Shown here one piece after another: positions 1 to 11,592 of a stretch of 64,000 nt of DNA. Each line of letters opens with the position of its first letter. The stretch's first letter is position 1. Below the pieces are notes generated by a model. That model searched no databases. It saw nothing but the letters and a program-made list of their open reading frames with translations, and had not been told where the DNA came from. The stretch comes from Castor canadensis (Eukaryota; Chordata; Mammalia; Rodentia; Castoridae): the NCBI RefSeq assembly GCF_047511655.1, contig NC_133401.1, positions 48,554,570 to 48,618,569 of the forward strand, written 5' to 3'. A program made the position numbers and the translations under genes.

Positions 1-885
1 ATCAAATAAAATCTTCACAGAGTTGGTTGTGGTGTTAAGCACAAATGTCTCAGGAGCTAGCAATTAGCTGCAGCCTAGATCGTGGGGGTGTGGGGATTGG
101 GTGGGGGAACAGGGGACTGCATGGGAGTCACTGTACCTGCTGTGGCTTTGCCTGCATGTGTCATCTGAAGAGGAGCCATCCTTTGAGTTTGCATGGGAAG
201 CTGACTTCCTTTCCTGTCTGATTGCAGCAGGTGGGAACGATGGAGACTGATTGTGGCAAAAGCTGAGCTGTATGGCAGCCTGGGTGTGGTGTGCAGTAAT
301 GACCTCTCTGGCCAGGCTCTTTGTTTCTGGCCATTAGACAGTTAAGGCTGGTTGGAATCAGAATGAGCACTACTGGGAGCTACCAGCTCACAAACTAGAG
401 GCTCCAAATTATGGGGGAGGCCGGCCAATTACCACAACATGGCCAAGGTCATCCCAGGCAATACTCCAACAGACTGCAAGCTCCTCTTCCAAGACGCAGC
501 ATCCCCTTTTGTGCCTGAAGCAATGTCACAGAGGGGCCTCTCTGCTAAGTAAAGGGCCTAACCATCAGCATCGCAGAAACTCTGGTCCCTGCATAGCCTA
601 GAGAAGACCCTAGAACCCAATGGCCACCTTGCCCCTGCCTCAGCCAACACTAACATGATCCTGGGGAGGCCAGACAAAGCTATTTAAGGAGCATCTCACA
701 GTTTCTTACTTGTTATACAATAGACAGACGAAGTTGGGAGTGCAAAGAGAGGGGACTCTGGCCATGTCTATTTGCCGTTTTGAGGAATTTACCTGTGGAG
801 CCAGCAACCCCATTTCCAGGGATCTATATAGGGATACAGCTAGTCAGTGTCTATAAAGGCCTAATCACTGTGACATTGTGACAGC
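1..885. other. Intergenic sequence, no gene recognised
   Basis: Mixed-composition sequence with no coding exon, RNA gene or confidently named repeat. Open frames are short and show no protein-family resemblance. Confidence 0.6.
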
Positions 886-1085
886 CAATAATTAGAATCA
901 ATCCCAGTATTCATGAATAAAGAACTGGTTAAATAATGGTAAATCTATACAATGGAATACTATATGCCATTGTAAAATGATGCCATAAATCTGTATGACT
1001 CAATAAGGAGAAGTTTCTAGGTTATACTGTAAAGTGAAAAGAAAAGGGTGTGGCACAGTGTATGTAATGTGCTACTTTCTATACA
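886..1085 (+). repeat. Old LINE-like fragment
   Basis: Contains the phrase seen in many old mammalian LINE 3' regions: an 'aactggttaaataatggta' run, then 'caatggaatactatatgcc', then 'gtgaaaagaaaagggtg'. It is diverged and has no tail or target-site duplication that I can see. Family assignment is from memory and uncertain. Confidence 0.4.
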
Positions 1086-1516
1086 ATGTTTCTTGACCTT
1101 TGTTTCATCGCCACCCCTTTAAGAAGATGTCTGAAGACACTTTTTCCTGATCCTCCCCCTGCCATGAAATTTTAATATCACACACATCTGTTTATGTTTC
1201 TATATGTGTAATGAATACCTGTGATTTATACATAAAAGAGTAAGAATTTTCCACTTTCAAAAACCAATTTTCACCCCTTGGGAGTGATATCACCCACTAC
1301 TGAGGATGCCTGTTCAAGAAGAAAAGGAGGAAACGATCCTATTGTAGAACAAAATAGAAGGATACATAAGAAACCAGTGAAAATTGTTGCCTGTGAGAAG
1401 GGGAGGGAGCAGGGAGATGAAGGCATGAGTGTGAGTAAGATGCTTTTCTATTAACTTTACGGCCTTTTGACATTTAGAACTATGCAAATACATTGCCTAC
1501 TGAAAAATTAAGTCAG

Positions 1517-1608
1517 GCTGGGATGTAGCTCAGTGGTAGAGCACTTGCTTAGCATGCTCAAGACCCTGGGTTTGATTTTCAGAATCTTAAAAAAAATAAA
1601 AAGAAAGT
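1517..1608 (+). repeat. ID-like tRNA-derived SINE
   Basis: Begins 'gctgggatgtagctcagtgg', a tRNA A-box-like start, continues through 'tagagcacttgcttagcatg' and a B-box-like 'gggtttgattt', and ends in an A-rich tail. This is the typical layout of rodent ID elements, which are non-autonomous retroposons copied by L1. Confidence 0.85.
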
Positions 1609-2487
1609 CAAATCTAAAGACATACGAGTGTACTTTTTCTAAAATAAAACAAATGAAATAATACACATTTGAGAACTACCAAGCAAAACAAAGGAGCATG
1701 CAAAGCCTCCAGCCCTGTCAATGCCCATATTACAACTCCTTGCTTGGAGTCAGCCTTGCCCACAGCAATGTGACCCCCACAGTGCCAAGCAGGGGACTCC
1801 CGCTCCTGGACAGTCTTTTGTGTTCTACGTTTATTTTTCAGCACAAGAGGAGACTGAGTTTATCCTGCACCTGTGTAAGGGTAGGTTCGTTTTGTGTGGG
1901 TTTGTTTTGAAGAGCAGAGTCTCTATTTTAAAATCATCAGGGTGTTCCAAAGCAGGAGGAAGAGGCTGGAAAGGACCGGTGAGGAAGCCAGTGAGAATGA
2001 AATTGCTCCTACCCTCTCTTCCTCCCAAGATGTCTGCAGGCTTTCCTCAGGAATGTCCAAGATGGAGCAACATGGACCTGGCAGCCAGAGGCAAAGGGGC
2101 AGAGGTCCTGGACCCACTCAAACTCCCTGTCACCCAGATCTCTGGGTCAGCTTCCTCTGTAGTTTCCTCCTTCCTGCTCTCCTGCGCTCCTGAGGAGGAA
2201 AAGACAGGCTTTGTGTTGATTTGTTGACCAGTACGTCCATTGTGGATTAACAAAACAGAACCAAAAATTGGGCTCACACTTGAATGTGTCAGCAACTTTA
2301 ATTTGATTGTGTAATGAGGCAAGATAATAAATAATATTTGCATGGTTGCACTCTTCCCTTTACTCAAATATCAAACTTTGTAATGCATATTTGGAATAAC
2401 TGGTTGCTTTTGAAATGGGTTTTGTTTTTAAAAAAATATTCCAGGAAGTTACCTAGAGAGAAAAAGAGTTGGTACATTTAAATCAAA
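1609..2487. other. Intergenic sequence, no gene recognised
   Basis: Unique-looking sequence. Overlapping open frames on both strands between about 1.7 and 2.4 kb have low-complexity translations and no recognisable domain, so they are treated as chance. Confidence 0.55.
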
Positions 2488-2590
2488 TCCTGAATATGTC
2501 AGTTTCCTCATATGCTAAGAGAGAATAATTATATCCACTGTAACTACACAGGATGCTGTAATGAAGTGTGAGTTATTTGATACAAGGAAT
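2488..2590 (+). repeat. MIR SINE fragment
   Basis: 'gtcagtttcctcatatgcta' followed by an AT-rich 'gagaataattata' matches the central MIR core (a 'cagtttcctcatctgtaaaatgg'-type region). It is a short, diverged fossil. Confidence 0.5.
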
Positions 2591-2792
2591 GTTTCCTATG
2601 TGTAAGAGATCACCATTGTTGACACTGTCGTTTCTGGGAGAGGATGAGAGTCTTGCTGTCAATGGAGAAGAGTCAACAGGCTGAACTGAATTGAACTATC
2701 TGCTCCATTGAGGGAGATTCTAGAACAAACACATCCGGCAGTAAGGCAGATTTCAGTTCCATGTTTTCAGAAATGTGGAAGCTGCTGGTTCA

Positions 2793-2832
2793 GATATCCA
2801 TGGATCCACGTGGACAGTTTGGATATCCATGG
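2793..2832. repeat. Direct repeat flanking a 10-bp palindrome
   Basis: The 11-mer gatatccatgg occurs at 2793-2803 and again at 2822-2832. Between them lies the perfect palindrome tccacgtgga (2805-2814), which contains a CACGTG E-box. The 11-mer itself contains the palindrome ccatgg. The function of the array is unknown. Confidence 0.7.
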
Positions 2833-2975
2833 TGTTGGATGGAAAATGGAGGGTTTGGATGTTGCATTTTATGCCCTACTGCCACTATCTCCCTGCTGGG
2901 CCTCAGGTGTGTCATTTAAATGTTCTGTTCCTCATCTTTGTCCCCATTAGGCATTGCTCTTAGGAATATACACTG

Positions 2976-3290
2976 GGATGCTATTAGAATTTGGGTCTTC
3001 AACGCCCCCAGAATGCCCATGTGTTGAAGGTTTGGTTCCAGCCCATGGTGCTACCATGGGGAGCATGGAGAGGTAGAGCCTAGAAGAAGGAAGTTAGGTC
3101 ATTGGGAGTGCACCCTTGAAGGGAATATTTGTCCTCTTGCCCCTTTCCTACCTCTTTAACTTCCTGGGCTCTGTGTAGTGGGCAGTCTCCTTTCTTACCA
3201 CACTGTGCTGCCTGCCACAGGAGCAGAGGGCCAAGTGACTATGAACCTCTGAAATTGCCAAAATAATTTCCTGTCCTTCACAGCAAAATC
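2976..3290 (+). mobile_element. MLT1-type MaLR solo LTR
   Basis: Shows the MLT1A/B-like order 'catgtgttgaaggtttggtt', 'ggaaggaagttaggtcattg', 'cccttgaagggaatattt', 'ctctgaaattgccaaaataa'. This is an old ERVL-MaLR LTR with no internal coding region attached. Confidence 0.75.
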
Positions 3291-3474
3291 TCCTATCAGT
3301 GAATACCCACCAAGCCTGTTCACCCCACTTGCAGGGGTTTCTGGCAGAGAAAGATGAGTTTTTCTTAAATTAAAGAAGAAAGTATATATGATTGTTGTAG
3401 AAGAGTCTCAAAGGAAGCATAACATAAATGTAAGCAGAGAGAAATAGATGTTACTTATAATCCTACTACTTTGA

Positions 3475-3850
3475 AATGTTGAATGTTAACATCCATATAT
3501 ATAAATATCTATGTACTTATTTGTATATATGGATTTATGTGTTTCTATATTTATATGTGGAGAGGAAAATTTACGTAGATTTATGTCTTTATGTATATAT
3601 ATATTTGTATGTGTGTTTATGTGTGTGCAGTTTTGTTCATTTTTTCATACACAAGTAGGATCACACTACATATACTGTTTTGTGATCTGCTCTATGACTT
3701 TTTTGAAACTTGATTATTGCAAACAACCTTCCATTTCAATAAACATGTTTCTTATTAATTGCTCTTGGCCTCCAAATTTTAAAAGTTATTTTAATTTTTG
3801 GCCATGATCAGCTTGGTGTAATGAATATCCTTGCACAGATTCTTTCTTTA
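3475..3850 (-). repeat. AT-rich old repeat, probably LINE fragment
   Basis: A TATA/TGTA-rich tract (3490-3630) leads into 'ttttgtgatctgctctatgac' and 'cttggtgtaatgaatatcct', phrases reminiscent of the reverse complement of old LINE 3' regions. Open frames here translate to low-complexity Tyr/Val/Ile runs and are not genes. Low confidence in family. Confidence 0.35.
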
Positions 3851-4125
3851 GAAGAAGGTGAACTTACTTGGTGGGTGGAAGGTCTGCACGTGACAGGAAT
3901 GCAGAGCCAATATCAAGCTGTTCTCTCTCAAGCAGTGTGTGATGGCACCCCTGTACCAGATAGCGTTGGCTTTTACCTTTTTATTTTGCCTTGCCAGCTT
4001 CTAGTTTTATCTTTCTCTTGTGTGTGTAAAGTGTGCACATTTTCTCACCATGCTTAATGTTACCCTTTGCCTATTTTTTCAAAGAAAGTATTTATTATTT
4101 TCTTGTTGATTTATTTTTTTACATT

Positions 4126-4545
4126 TTTTAAATGATCATATTTTTATTGTACTGAGGGTACATTGTGACATTTATCCAAGTTCTTTTAATATATCAGAGT
4201 TGAATTCACCTCCTCCATCATTCTCTATCCCACCCCCATTCCTGGAATAGTTTCAGCAGGTCTCATTTTTCCATTTTCATACATGTGTACATAGTATTTC
4301 CATCATATTCAGCCTCCCACACCCTTTCCTTATACCCATCTCCTTCCCACTGATACCCCTCCCCCACCACCCCGGACAGGATCTGTTTTACCTTCTTGAT
4401 TTTAAAAAATAAAAAGACATTTTTGTTTGTTTCATTGTGACATTTCCACGTATATATGTAGTACAACTTGAACTGGTTCATCCCCTCTGTTTTTCTCCTT
4501 TCTACCTTAGTCTCCTTCTCTTGATGATTTGTAAGATCTTTTTTT
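4126..4545 (-). mobile_element. L1 3' UTR fragment (subfamily also at 8.0 and 58.2 kb)
   Basis: Reads as the reverse complement of an L1 3' end. Landmarks are 'gagggtacattgtgacattt', 'cctggaatagtttcagcagg', 'catacatgtgtacatagtat' and 'acttgaactggttcatcccc'. The same succession appears at 8047-8700 and, in opposite orientation, at about 58240-58662. It is 5' truncated and non-coding. Confidence 0.85.
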
Positions 4546-5283
4546 CTTAACAGATGTGAGTTGGTATCTTGGCTAGTTCAGGCTACCATAACAGAATAAT
4601 ATAGACAGCTCTCTCTGAGTCTCCATATTTACATATGGTGGATGTGTCACAAACATTAATCTATGTCAGTTTCCTGATCCGTTGCCTCCTGTTAACTATC
4701 CTTTTTGGCTCCTGCGTGTTCTGCATGCAGTCCAAGTATCACCACCAGGCCAATTTGGCTTAAACTCCATTCAGAAAGGTGTTGATTCAAAGCCCTCTTA
4801 TTTCCCCCTTGAATCACCCCACATTTTCTCTGTGTTGTTTACTTGGTTCCATCTGCTTCCCCACACCAATTTAGTCAGAAATTTCACTTCTTGCAATCAA
4901 TTAAAGCAGATCATTCCTCCCCTAAAGATTCAATTACGCTGTTCTCATCGCTCAAGCTCTTGATCAGGTATACACCTCCTTCAAGAGAATGTGCTGTCTG
5001 TGCAACAGATCCTACCAGTTTATATAGATTCTTAAGTAAATTGTTCACATGTATACATTTTCCACTGATTGATGAGGTACCTGTGTAGTTTTTGCATTTC
5101 ATGTATTTTTTAGATTAACAAATATACATATTTATGTATGCAACAAGATTTTTAAAATATGTACTGTGCATGTGTGGAAAAGCTACATTAAGCTAGTTAA
5201 CCTGTGCATTTACTCACATGCTTATTTTTTGTGATGAGAACTCTTGAAACCTACTTTGTTAATGACTTCCAAGTATAAAATAC

Positions 5284-5338
5284 CTTCCTTCCCTCCTTCC
5301 TTCCTTCCTTCTTCCTCTCTCTCTCTCTCTTTTTCTCT
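5284..5338. repeat. (CTTC)n/(CT)n microsatellite
   Basis: Pure pyrimidine tract of CTTC/CCTT units followed by about ten CT units. It abuts the ID-like remnant, which is a common place for a microsatellite to grow from a retroposon tail. Confidence 0.9.
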
Positions 5339-5410
5339 GCAGTGCTGAGGTTTAAACCCATGGCCTTTGCTTGCTGGGCAAATTGAACAATACATCTCAA
5401 TACCCAGTAT
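5338..5410 (-). repeat. Degenerate ID-like SINE
   Basis: 'cagtgctgaggtttaaaccca' followed by 'ttgcttgctgggcaaattga' is the reverse complement of an ID 3' half. It is diverged. Confidence 0.5.
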
Positions 5411-6218
5411 GTCTAATATTCCTTACAAAATGTCCTTTAGAGACTGAGGCAGAGATGATCAGTTGTTATTTGATTGACTCATTGACTAGTTGAGAAAGAT
5501 CAGGAACAATTTATCTGTGCTCAAAAGCAAAGTTGAAATATACAATACTAGAGAAGGTAGTTATCAGTGATGGATTTTTTCCCCATAGATTTCTTCTGAT
5601 GTTTTAGTAAACCAGAGAGAATACTCTTGAGTGGAAATTGAAAAGGCTTTCCTAGTTGTATTTGGTTCATCTCCAAATGAGATTACTTATGCATCACAAG
5701 GCCCCTAGAGAAGTGGGCGAGTCTGTGTTTTTATTTGTAGTTCTTGGATGTAGGTTACACATAGTCCATTGCCTGTAAGTTCATCCATTTACCAATCATG
5801 AGTATCAGGGGCCCCAAAGAATTGTGGGCGGGGTGTGTAAACAAGTACCCAATCAGCAAGGACCTGAGTATGTTGCTGAAGGAGGATTTGGGCTTGGCTT
5901 AATTAGAGTACATCATCGTCATATCCTAGCAAAACCACCTTGCCAGTTTTGACCCCTCTTATAGGCAAAACTTTAAAGGCCTTTAAATAATATTGAGGTC
6001 TTTAAATATTTGTTCTAACTTCCTGAGAAGGGATGAAAGAAGAAAAAGAAAGAAGGGGAAAGAAAAATCCCTTCCTGACATAGCTTAAAAAACAAATATC
6101 TGGAGAGTTTAGGGTACCAGGGGAGGCTTCATGCAGATATAGTAGGATGAGACACCAATGTCCAATTCCTAAGCCTGACTATGGGGGCCTCTGAGCAGTC
6201 CTCCTCCTTTCTTTGGCG

Positions 6219-6303
6219 GGGGCATTTTGAGACAGGGTCTCACTATGTATCTCAGGCTGGCCTTAAACTCATGGTCTTCCTGAGTGTTAGGGTTATGTCC
6301 AGC
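6219..6303 (-). repeat. B1-like SINE fragment
   Basis: 'ttttgagacagggtctcact', 'ctcaggctggccttaaactc' and 'ttagggttatgtccagc' are the reverse complement of a 7SL-derived B1 monomer. Confidence 0.75.
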
Positions 6304-6964
6304 TCAGAGAAGTCTTAATTTTTTCATTCCTTAGCTTCAACCAACATAATGAAATTAGGAAAACAGTGAGCTCTCTGGAACATTCACAGAGACATGACAA
6401 GAGTATCAAGCTATCAATAAAATGCCAATACCTATCATTTTAGTGCAGTAATGCTATGATGAAGCTATTAAGAATTTTTTTAGAGGGGCTCCAAACCCCT
6501 AAGGGTTATTATTCTTCCAACGTGGCCATGTGAGGCAAAGATGGGTATCATTTCTCATCGTTTGCTTCAGATCCTACAACTGGTTTCAGACCAGAAATGG
6601 TGCTTACAGGAGGACCCAAACTATGGTATGGGTTGGGAGATCTGTAGCTCTGCAGGTTTCATGTTATAAAAAAAGAAAATCTCTCCTTCAGCCTCGAGAC
6701 TTCCTGGAGCCAGCTGCTCTGGATGGTGGCACAGTCTGTGTCCTGCTAGGCCTCTGTGAGTTAGTCCCATTCTGGGAGGCAATGGTTGGGGTTGTTCAGA
6801 GCAGCACCCCTGTGGGAGCTCTACCCTTCAGATACAGAGCAGGAGAAGCAGAATATAGCCCCCTGGCCTAGCTTGTCCTATAAAACTACTCTTTAAGAAT
6901 TGGATAGAGCATCAGTAATATTATAAAACATAAGATGTGAAGGTAGAGGATATAAGGATGTGTA
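6304..6964. other. Intergenic sequence, no gene recognised
   Basis: Unique-looking sequence. A 113-codon open frame on the plus strand (6530-6871) has no recognisable motif and no support for being coding. Confidence 0.5.
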
Positions 6965-7397
6965 TTGAAAGCTATTGAGAAATGGGAGGTGGGAGGTAAA
7001 GGGGTAAAGGAGAGTAAAGGAAGGAGTTGAATGGATCAAAGTAAAGTATACCCACAGTGGGCATGCATTGAGACACCCCTTTGAACATCAACTCAAATAT
7101 TAATAATGAAAACCAGGACTGTAAAATAGGTACAGTGTGTGGGAAGGTACTAGTGGGAGGGAGGATGAACAAAAGAGAGTAAGGTGAGGGAATATGGTTG
7201 ATGGACTTTATATACTTCTACAAAATGGAACAAAGAAACCTTTTGCAATTGCTTAAGTGGGGTTGGGAGAGGGTTTGAGTGGAAGAGGTGATGGTGGTGA
7301 TCTAACCAATGTACAATACAAACCTAATCAGATTGTCACTATGAATCTACCATGTAATGAATTCATTATATCATAATAAAAAAGTATTAAAAAAATT
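6965..7397 (+). mobile_element. L1 3' UTR fragment with A-rich tail
   Basis: G-rich start 'gggaggtgggaggtaaagg', then the typical L1 3' UTR run ending with 'gtcactatgaatctaccatg', an 'ataataaaaaagtatt' tail and an A-run. It differs from the 4.1/8.0/58.2 kb copies, so it is probably another L1 subfamily. Confidence 0.7.
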
Positions 7398-8046
7398 GGA
7401 ACTGACTATTATAAATGAAGCACTTCACTTTCAACAGTTTCCTGCTTCTCTTGAGAGCTCAGACTGCTGACACTTGACACACGTTTTCTTGTGGCCATGG
7501 GGCTGAGGTTGGGCTCCACCTCTCTGCTCCAGTCACTGCTAATACCTGCTAGAACTAGCAGGTGGAAGGGATGACAAAAGTGGGGTCCCAAGGTCCCCAG
7601 AGCTGCCCCCTCCCTCACCTTGAGAAACAGAACTGAGAGCAGAGCACTGTTAAAACCAGGCAGGGGGCTGGTGAGGAAGGTTGCTTTCCATGCTGTCCCC
7701 TTTCCCTGTGATGAAGCTGGTGACACTGTGACAATGGCCTGAGCTGTGGCGAGGATTTGGAAGACCCATGCTGTCTCACAATGAGTGAGCTCTGTAGGAA
7801 TGCATGCACCTGGAGCTTTTCTGAGTGGTGAAAGTGTCCCAGGCCTGGGACTACCTGCCCAGATGGGATGACTGGAGCTCCTGGTTTCCTCCCCAGAGTG
7901 AGGCCTTCAGCTCATCACCTGCCTCTATGTGGAGCCTAGCAGCTTGGAAGGACCCTCAGGACAACTCTTCCAGAGAGACAGGAGGAGAGACTCTTGGGAA
8001 CTCCTTTGTGTTTCCATTGCTTGAATCCTCCAGCTTCTGAAATTGC
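7398..8046. other. Intergenic sequence, no gene recognised
   Basis: Unique-looking and moderately GC-rich. Open frames on both strands lack family resemblance. Confidence 0.5.
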
Positions 8047-8700
8047 TCTCCTGCTTTTTGTTGTTGTTGTTGTGCTGGGTGAAGGTACACTGAGGCTTTT
8101 ATAAAGTTCTTACAATATATCAAATATATCATACTTGAACTCATCATCTCCATCATTCTCCTTTTTCCTCCTTCTCTATTCTTGGAGCAGTTTCATCAGG
8201 TCTCATTTTTCCATTTACATACACATGTACACAGTATTTGTACCATATTCACCCTCCTACACCCTTTCCTACCTCCTTGCCTCTCTCATGGGTACCAACC
8301 TTCCCCCAACTAAGCAGGACCTGTTCTGTTTTCCTGTTCGCCAATATTGTAAAAGAAAAAAAAAAAGACATTTTTTCTTGTTTAAGACAGTTACATGGGA
8401 AATTTCCTTGTGGCACTTCCATGTATATATGTATTATAACCTGAATTGGTTCATCTCTATTTTTTTTCTTTTTACCTTAGTCCCTTTCTTAAGGTGATTT
8501 CCATTGGTTTAAAAATTCTATATTCATTCTTATATAGAGAGTATATCATCCATATTCACCTTCATAACTTCCTTCTTTTACCCTCTCTCACTTGTATGTG
8601 ACCTCCCCTTAGTGTGACCTGCTTTTCATAATATTGCTGTATTGTATTAAGTCTATATTCCACATATGAGAGAAAACATGCAGCTTTTGGCCTTCAAGTG
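8047..8700 (-). mobile_element. L1 3' end, 5' truncated
   Basis: In plus-strand order the element starts with its (TTG)n tail complement at about 8058. It runs through 'gcagtttcatcaggtctcat' and 'cacatgtacacagtatttgt', and ends in sequence antisense to the end of ORF2 ('acatatgagagaaaacatgc'). Similar flanks, 'ctcctgcttttt' on the left and 'cccctggctttt' on the right, may be a degraded target-site duplication. Confidence 0.85.
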
Positions 8701-10382
8701 AAGTTAGCCAGGTCCCCTGGCTTTTGTGCTGGAAATATTTTGCATCTAGACACATGGCTGTGATGTTTTCAGCGAACTCTTTAGGATTCTGTGGTTGTCT
8801 CTCCTGGCTCAGGCAGCTGAGGTCTTCTGATAGCTCTTGTTTACCTCTAGGGGGTATTCTTTCTTTAAGACAGGATTATGTAGCACTTTCAGCTCCGTGT
8901 TCACTGAAACATTCTTTTCCTGGGGCTACTCAGCAGCTCCTCCAGTTTGGGAGGCCTCAGCTCCAGAATAAGCTGAGTGTCTGTTTCCACTCCAGAAACT
9001 GGCTTTACGTGGATGATAGGCCAGGAAGGGTGAAGTGGGGTGTCCTTGTGAGAGTCTGGGAGAAAGTGTTGCCAATTTCTGATATGCTAAATACCAATGA
9101 GGCACACCACACCATAAGACCCTGTCTGTGGCTCATGTCTTGAGGAAGGCAAAAACAGCTCACAGAAATCTAGGAGCAAAGGGCTGTCCTCAAAAGAGCA
9201 GGGACAGAAGGTTATCCTCCTTGGAGAACAAGTTCACAACTATTTTTGGGTCATAATTCTCTCAAGAAATAAGAAAGTTATGGACACATGTAGAGTCCAG
9301 CAGGGTCCAAGAGGCTCCCACTGGGGATTCCCATGGGTACACCCACATGAGGCACATGTGTCCCACTGACACCCAGCCACAGGCCTACTAGAAGTTGGGG
9401 GCCCAGGGAAAATCTCTGACTAGAGCTTTCAGTGGAGAGCGGTCCAGAGCCCTGAAGAACTACTACCCCGCTCCGAAGTCAAGCAGAAAGCAGTAGCCAT
9501 TTTCTAGATAATGGCCAGTTCCCATCCCCGGTATTTCTTTCTTCTGCAAATTCAACGTAAAGTGTGCTGTTTGCTTGATAAGCATTGCCTTCTCTGTTGC
9601 TCTTGTCTCCCGGCCTGGGTGTAGGAGGCCAAGGCTGATAAATGAGGCCCTGGCTTCTGGTTCAGTGCACGGCTTCTGCTAGCCAGGACTCAGCAAACTG
9701 GGAGGACCTGCTCCAAGGAACCATGATTTGCAAACTTGAAAATAAATCCTGCAGCACTGACTGTGTTGGGCCTGTGATAATAAGAGCCCCTTATGGTCTC
9801 AAAGCTGGTGTCTTTGAATTGATTTATCATGCAGACTGTGGGGAGCCATAGGCTCCCACTGCTAACAAAGAAAGGAAGGCTTCCTGGCTACATTTTGGAT
9901 ATATTTGTCTCAGTGGGAGAACAAGCTTTGTGGATCCTGACCAAATCCCTTAGCAGTGTGGCTGGTGGTGGCCTTGGCTCCAGGCTGTCTATCAGCAACA
10001 GCACCTGGCCAGAGGCTTGGGGCCAAGCCAGTGAATGGAGGACCCTGTGTGGGCACCATGTGAGGGTCTGTAGGCCTAGCCCTAACCTCTGAAGTTGTGT
10101 CTCAGGACCTCAGGGCCTAATCCAGAGTTGGGAACTTGGGGCAAAATGGGAGAGCCTTGTTCATACTTAGCTCTTCTACCTTCTTCCAGTGTCACCACCT
10201 TCCACCACCCCTAAGGGCACATCCCTCCCATGCCCAACCCGCAGTGCCAAGTCTGCTGCTATTTGGGAGAGGCTGAGCTTTGTACAGCTCCTACACCACC
10301 CCATCCCTGAATCAAAGCACACACGTTAGTAAAGCCCTTACTCCAGAATTAAAAAGAACTTTCACATTTCAACATCAAAATG
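8701..10382. other. Intergenic sequence, no gene recognised
   Basis: Unique-looking, GC about average to moderate. Plus-strand open frames at 8724-9143 and 9642-10092 have no recognisable domain, and I do not call them genes. Confidence 0.5.
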
Positions 10383-10520
10383 GCTCTGTGAAGTGAGCAG
10401 ACTTAATACTCACCTACCTCTTCCCCCTCCAACTTGTCCCCATTTTACAGCTAAGGGAGCCTGAGGATATAGAAGGCAGATGAGTGACACTCTTTAGCAA
10501 AGGCGTGGCTTTGCAGAGTC
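10383..10520 (-). repeat. MIR SINE
   Basis: 'ttgtccccattttacagcta' followed by 'gggagcctgaggatatagaa' is the reverse complement of the MIR core. The copy continues through 'ttgcagagtcctgaattcag'. Confidence 0.75.
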
Positions 10521-10524
10521 CTGA

Positions 10525-10712
10525 ATTCAGGGTCAAAAGGTCTGAATCCAAATTGTGACCGTGACCTTGGTTTACAACCTTGCCTCTTTTACATGTTTGT
10601 GCCTCTTCTGAGCTTAACTTTCCTTATCAATAAAATATGAATGATATAATGCATGGAGTTGGTATGAAAATTGAATGAGAAACAGGGTGGGTGTTCAATG
10701 ATGGTGGTGGTT
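10525..10712 (+). repeat. MIR SINE, inverted relative to its neighbour
   Basis: 'ggtctgaatccaaattgtga', then 'tgagcttaactttccttatc', 'aataaaatatgaatgatata' and 'gggtgttcaatgatgg' follow the forward MIR order. With the copy at 10383-10520 it forms a head-to-head pair. Confidence 0.75.
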
Positions 10713-11129
10713 CCCCATGTGCCATGTTGCTTCATTTTTTTACTTGCTTATATGGCACGCCTGTGTGGCACCACTTCACAGCTAGTTAGCATCAATAATG
10801 GCCCAGTGTGAGGCTGACATAATATTGCCAGGACATTTCTCAATGTCTTCCCACCGAAATGACCGAGCTCATTTATTATGCTTCTGCAGTATTTTAAATA
10901 GCATGAACCCAAAGGGCACTTTCCATTCTCGTTCACTTGGCAAATCACTACGTGCACACTGCCACAGTCTCCCTGGTTACTCTCTGGAGCGTGCTGGCGG
11001 AATGTTAGTTCGAAGGCAGACAGAGCTGAGCTAAGGAGTTCATATTTTCAAAATACAGTTTTTTTTTCTTTTCACTCAGAACTTTTCACTAAAACCACTT
11101 ACAGCCTCTCATTCTTAAAGTTGTCAGTT

Positions 11130-11500
11130 GTCAGTTGAACCACCCACACACTCACAGTCACAGGCTGCTTAGTCCTTCACTCAGGAAGGACTTGGTGGTT
11201 CCGGGTCCTCTACAGAATCACCGCAAACCTAACCTTGATCATGTGACCATCATTCATGCTCCATTGGCCAAACACAGTCCCTGGTGCCCACCAGAGGATG
11301 CTTTCTTCTCTCGCCCTCCACTTCTTCCATGGGTGATACCCTTCCTCACCTTCAGCCCTGTCTCCCCAGATAGAACCTCTTCCCCAAATCTTCCTTTAGT
11401 CCATGCTGCTGTCCCTCACAAGCCCCTGGCCCTTGTCTGTCTTTCATAGACCACTTAATATGTTGTACTTTGAGGAACATTCATGAAATCTAATTTACCT
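11130..11500 (+). repeat. Possible L2 3' fragment
   Basis: C/T-rich sequence with phrases such as 'cttcctcaccttcagccctg' and 'catagaccacttaatatgtt' resembles the C-rich 3' end of L2. It is diverged and could instead be unique sequence. Confidence 0.35.
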
Positions 11501-11580
11501 TTTCTCATAGAAATTTTCTTGAAGACAAATTTCCTGCCTAATTTATCTTCATAGCTCTATGACACCAAGTATGGCACCTG

Positions 11581-11592
11581 TCACATACTTTC
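11581..11592. repeat. Left target-site duplication of L1
   Basis: tcacatactttc here matches tcacgtactttc at 12398-12409 with one mismatch. The pair brackets the minus-strand L1 fragment exactly. Confidence 0.75.

Larger units (their letters stand above)
4546..6218. other. Intergenic sequence with a short ID-like remnant
   Basis: Apart from the CT-rich microsatellite at 5284-5338 and an ID-like minus-strand remnant just after it, I see no gene or clear repeat. Confidence 0.55.
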
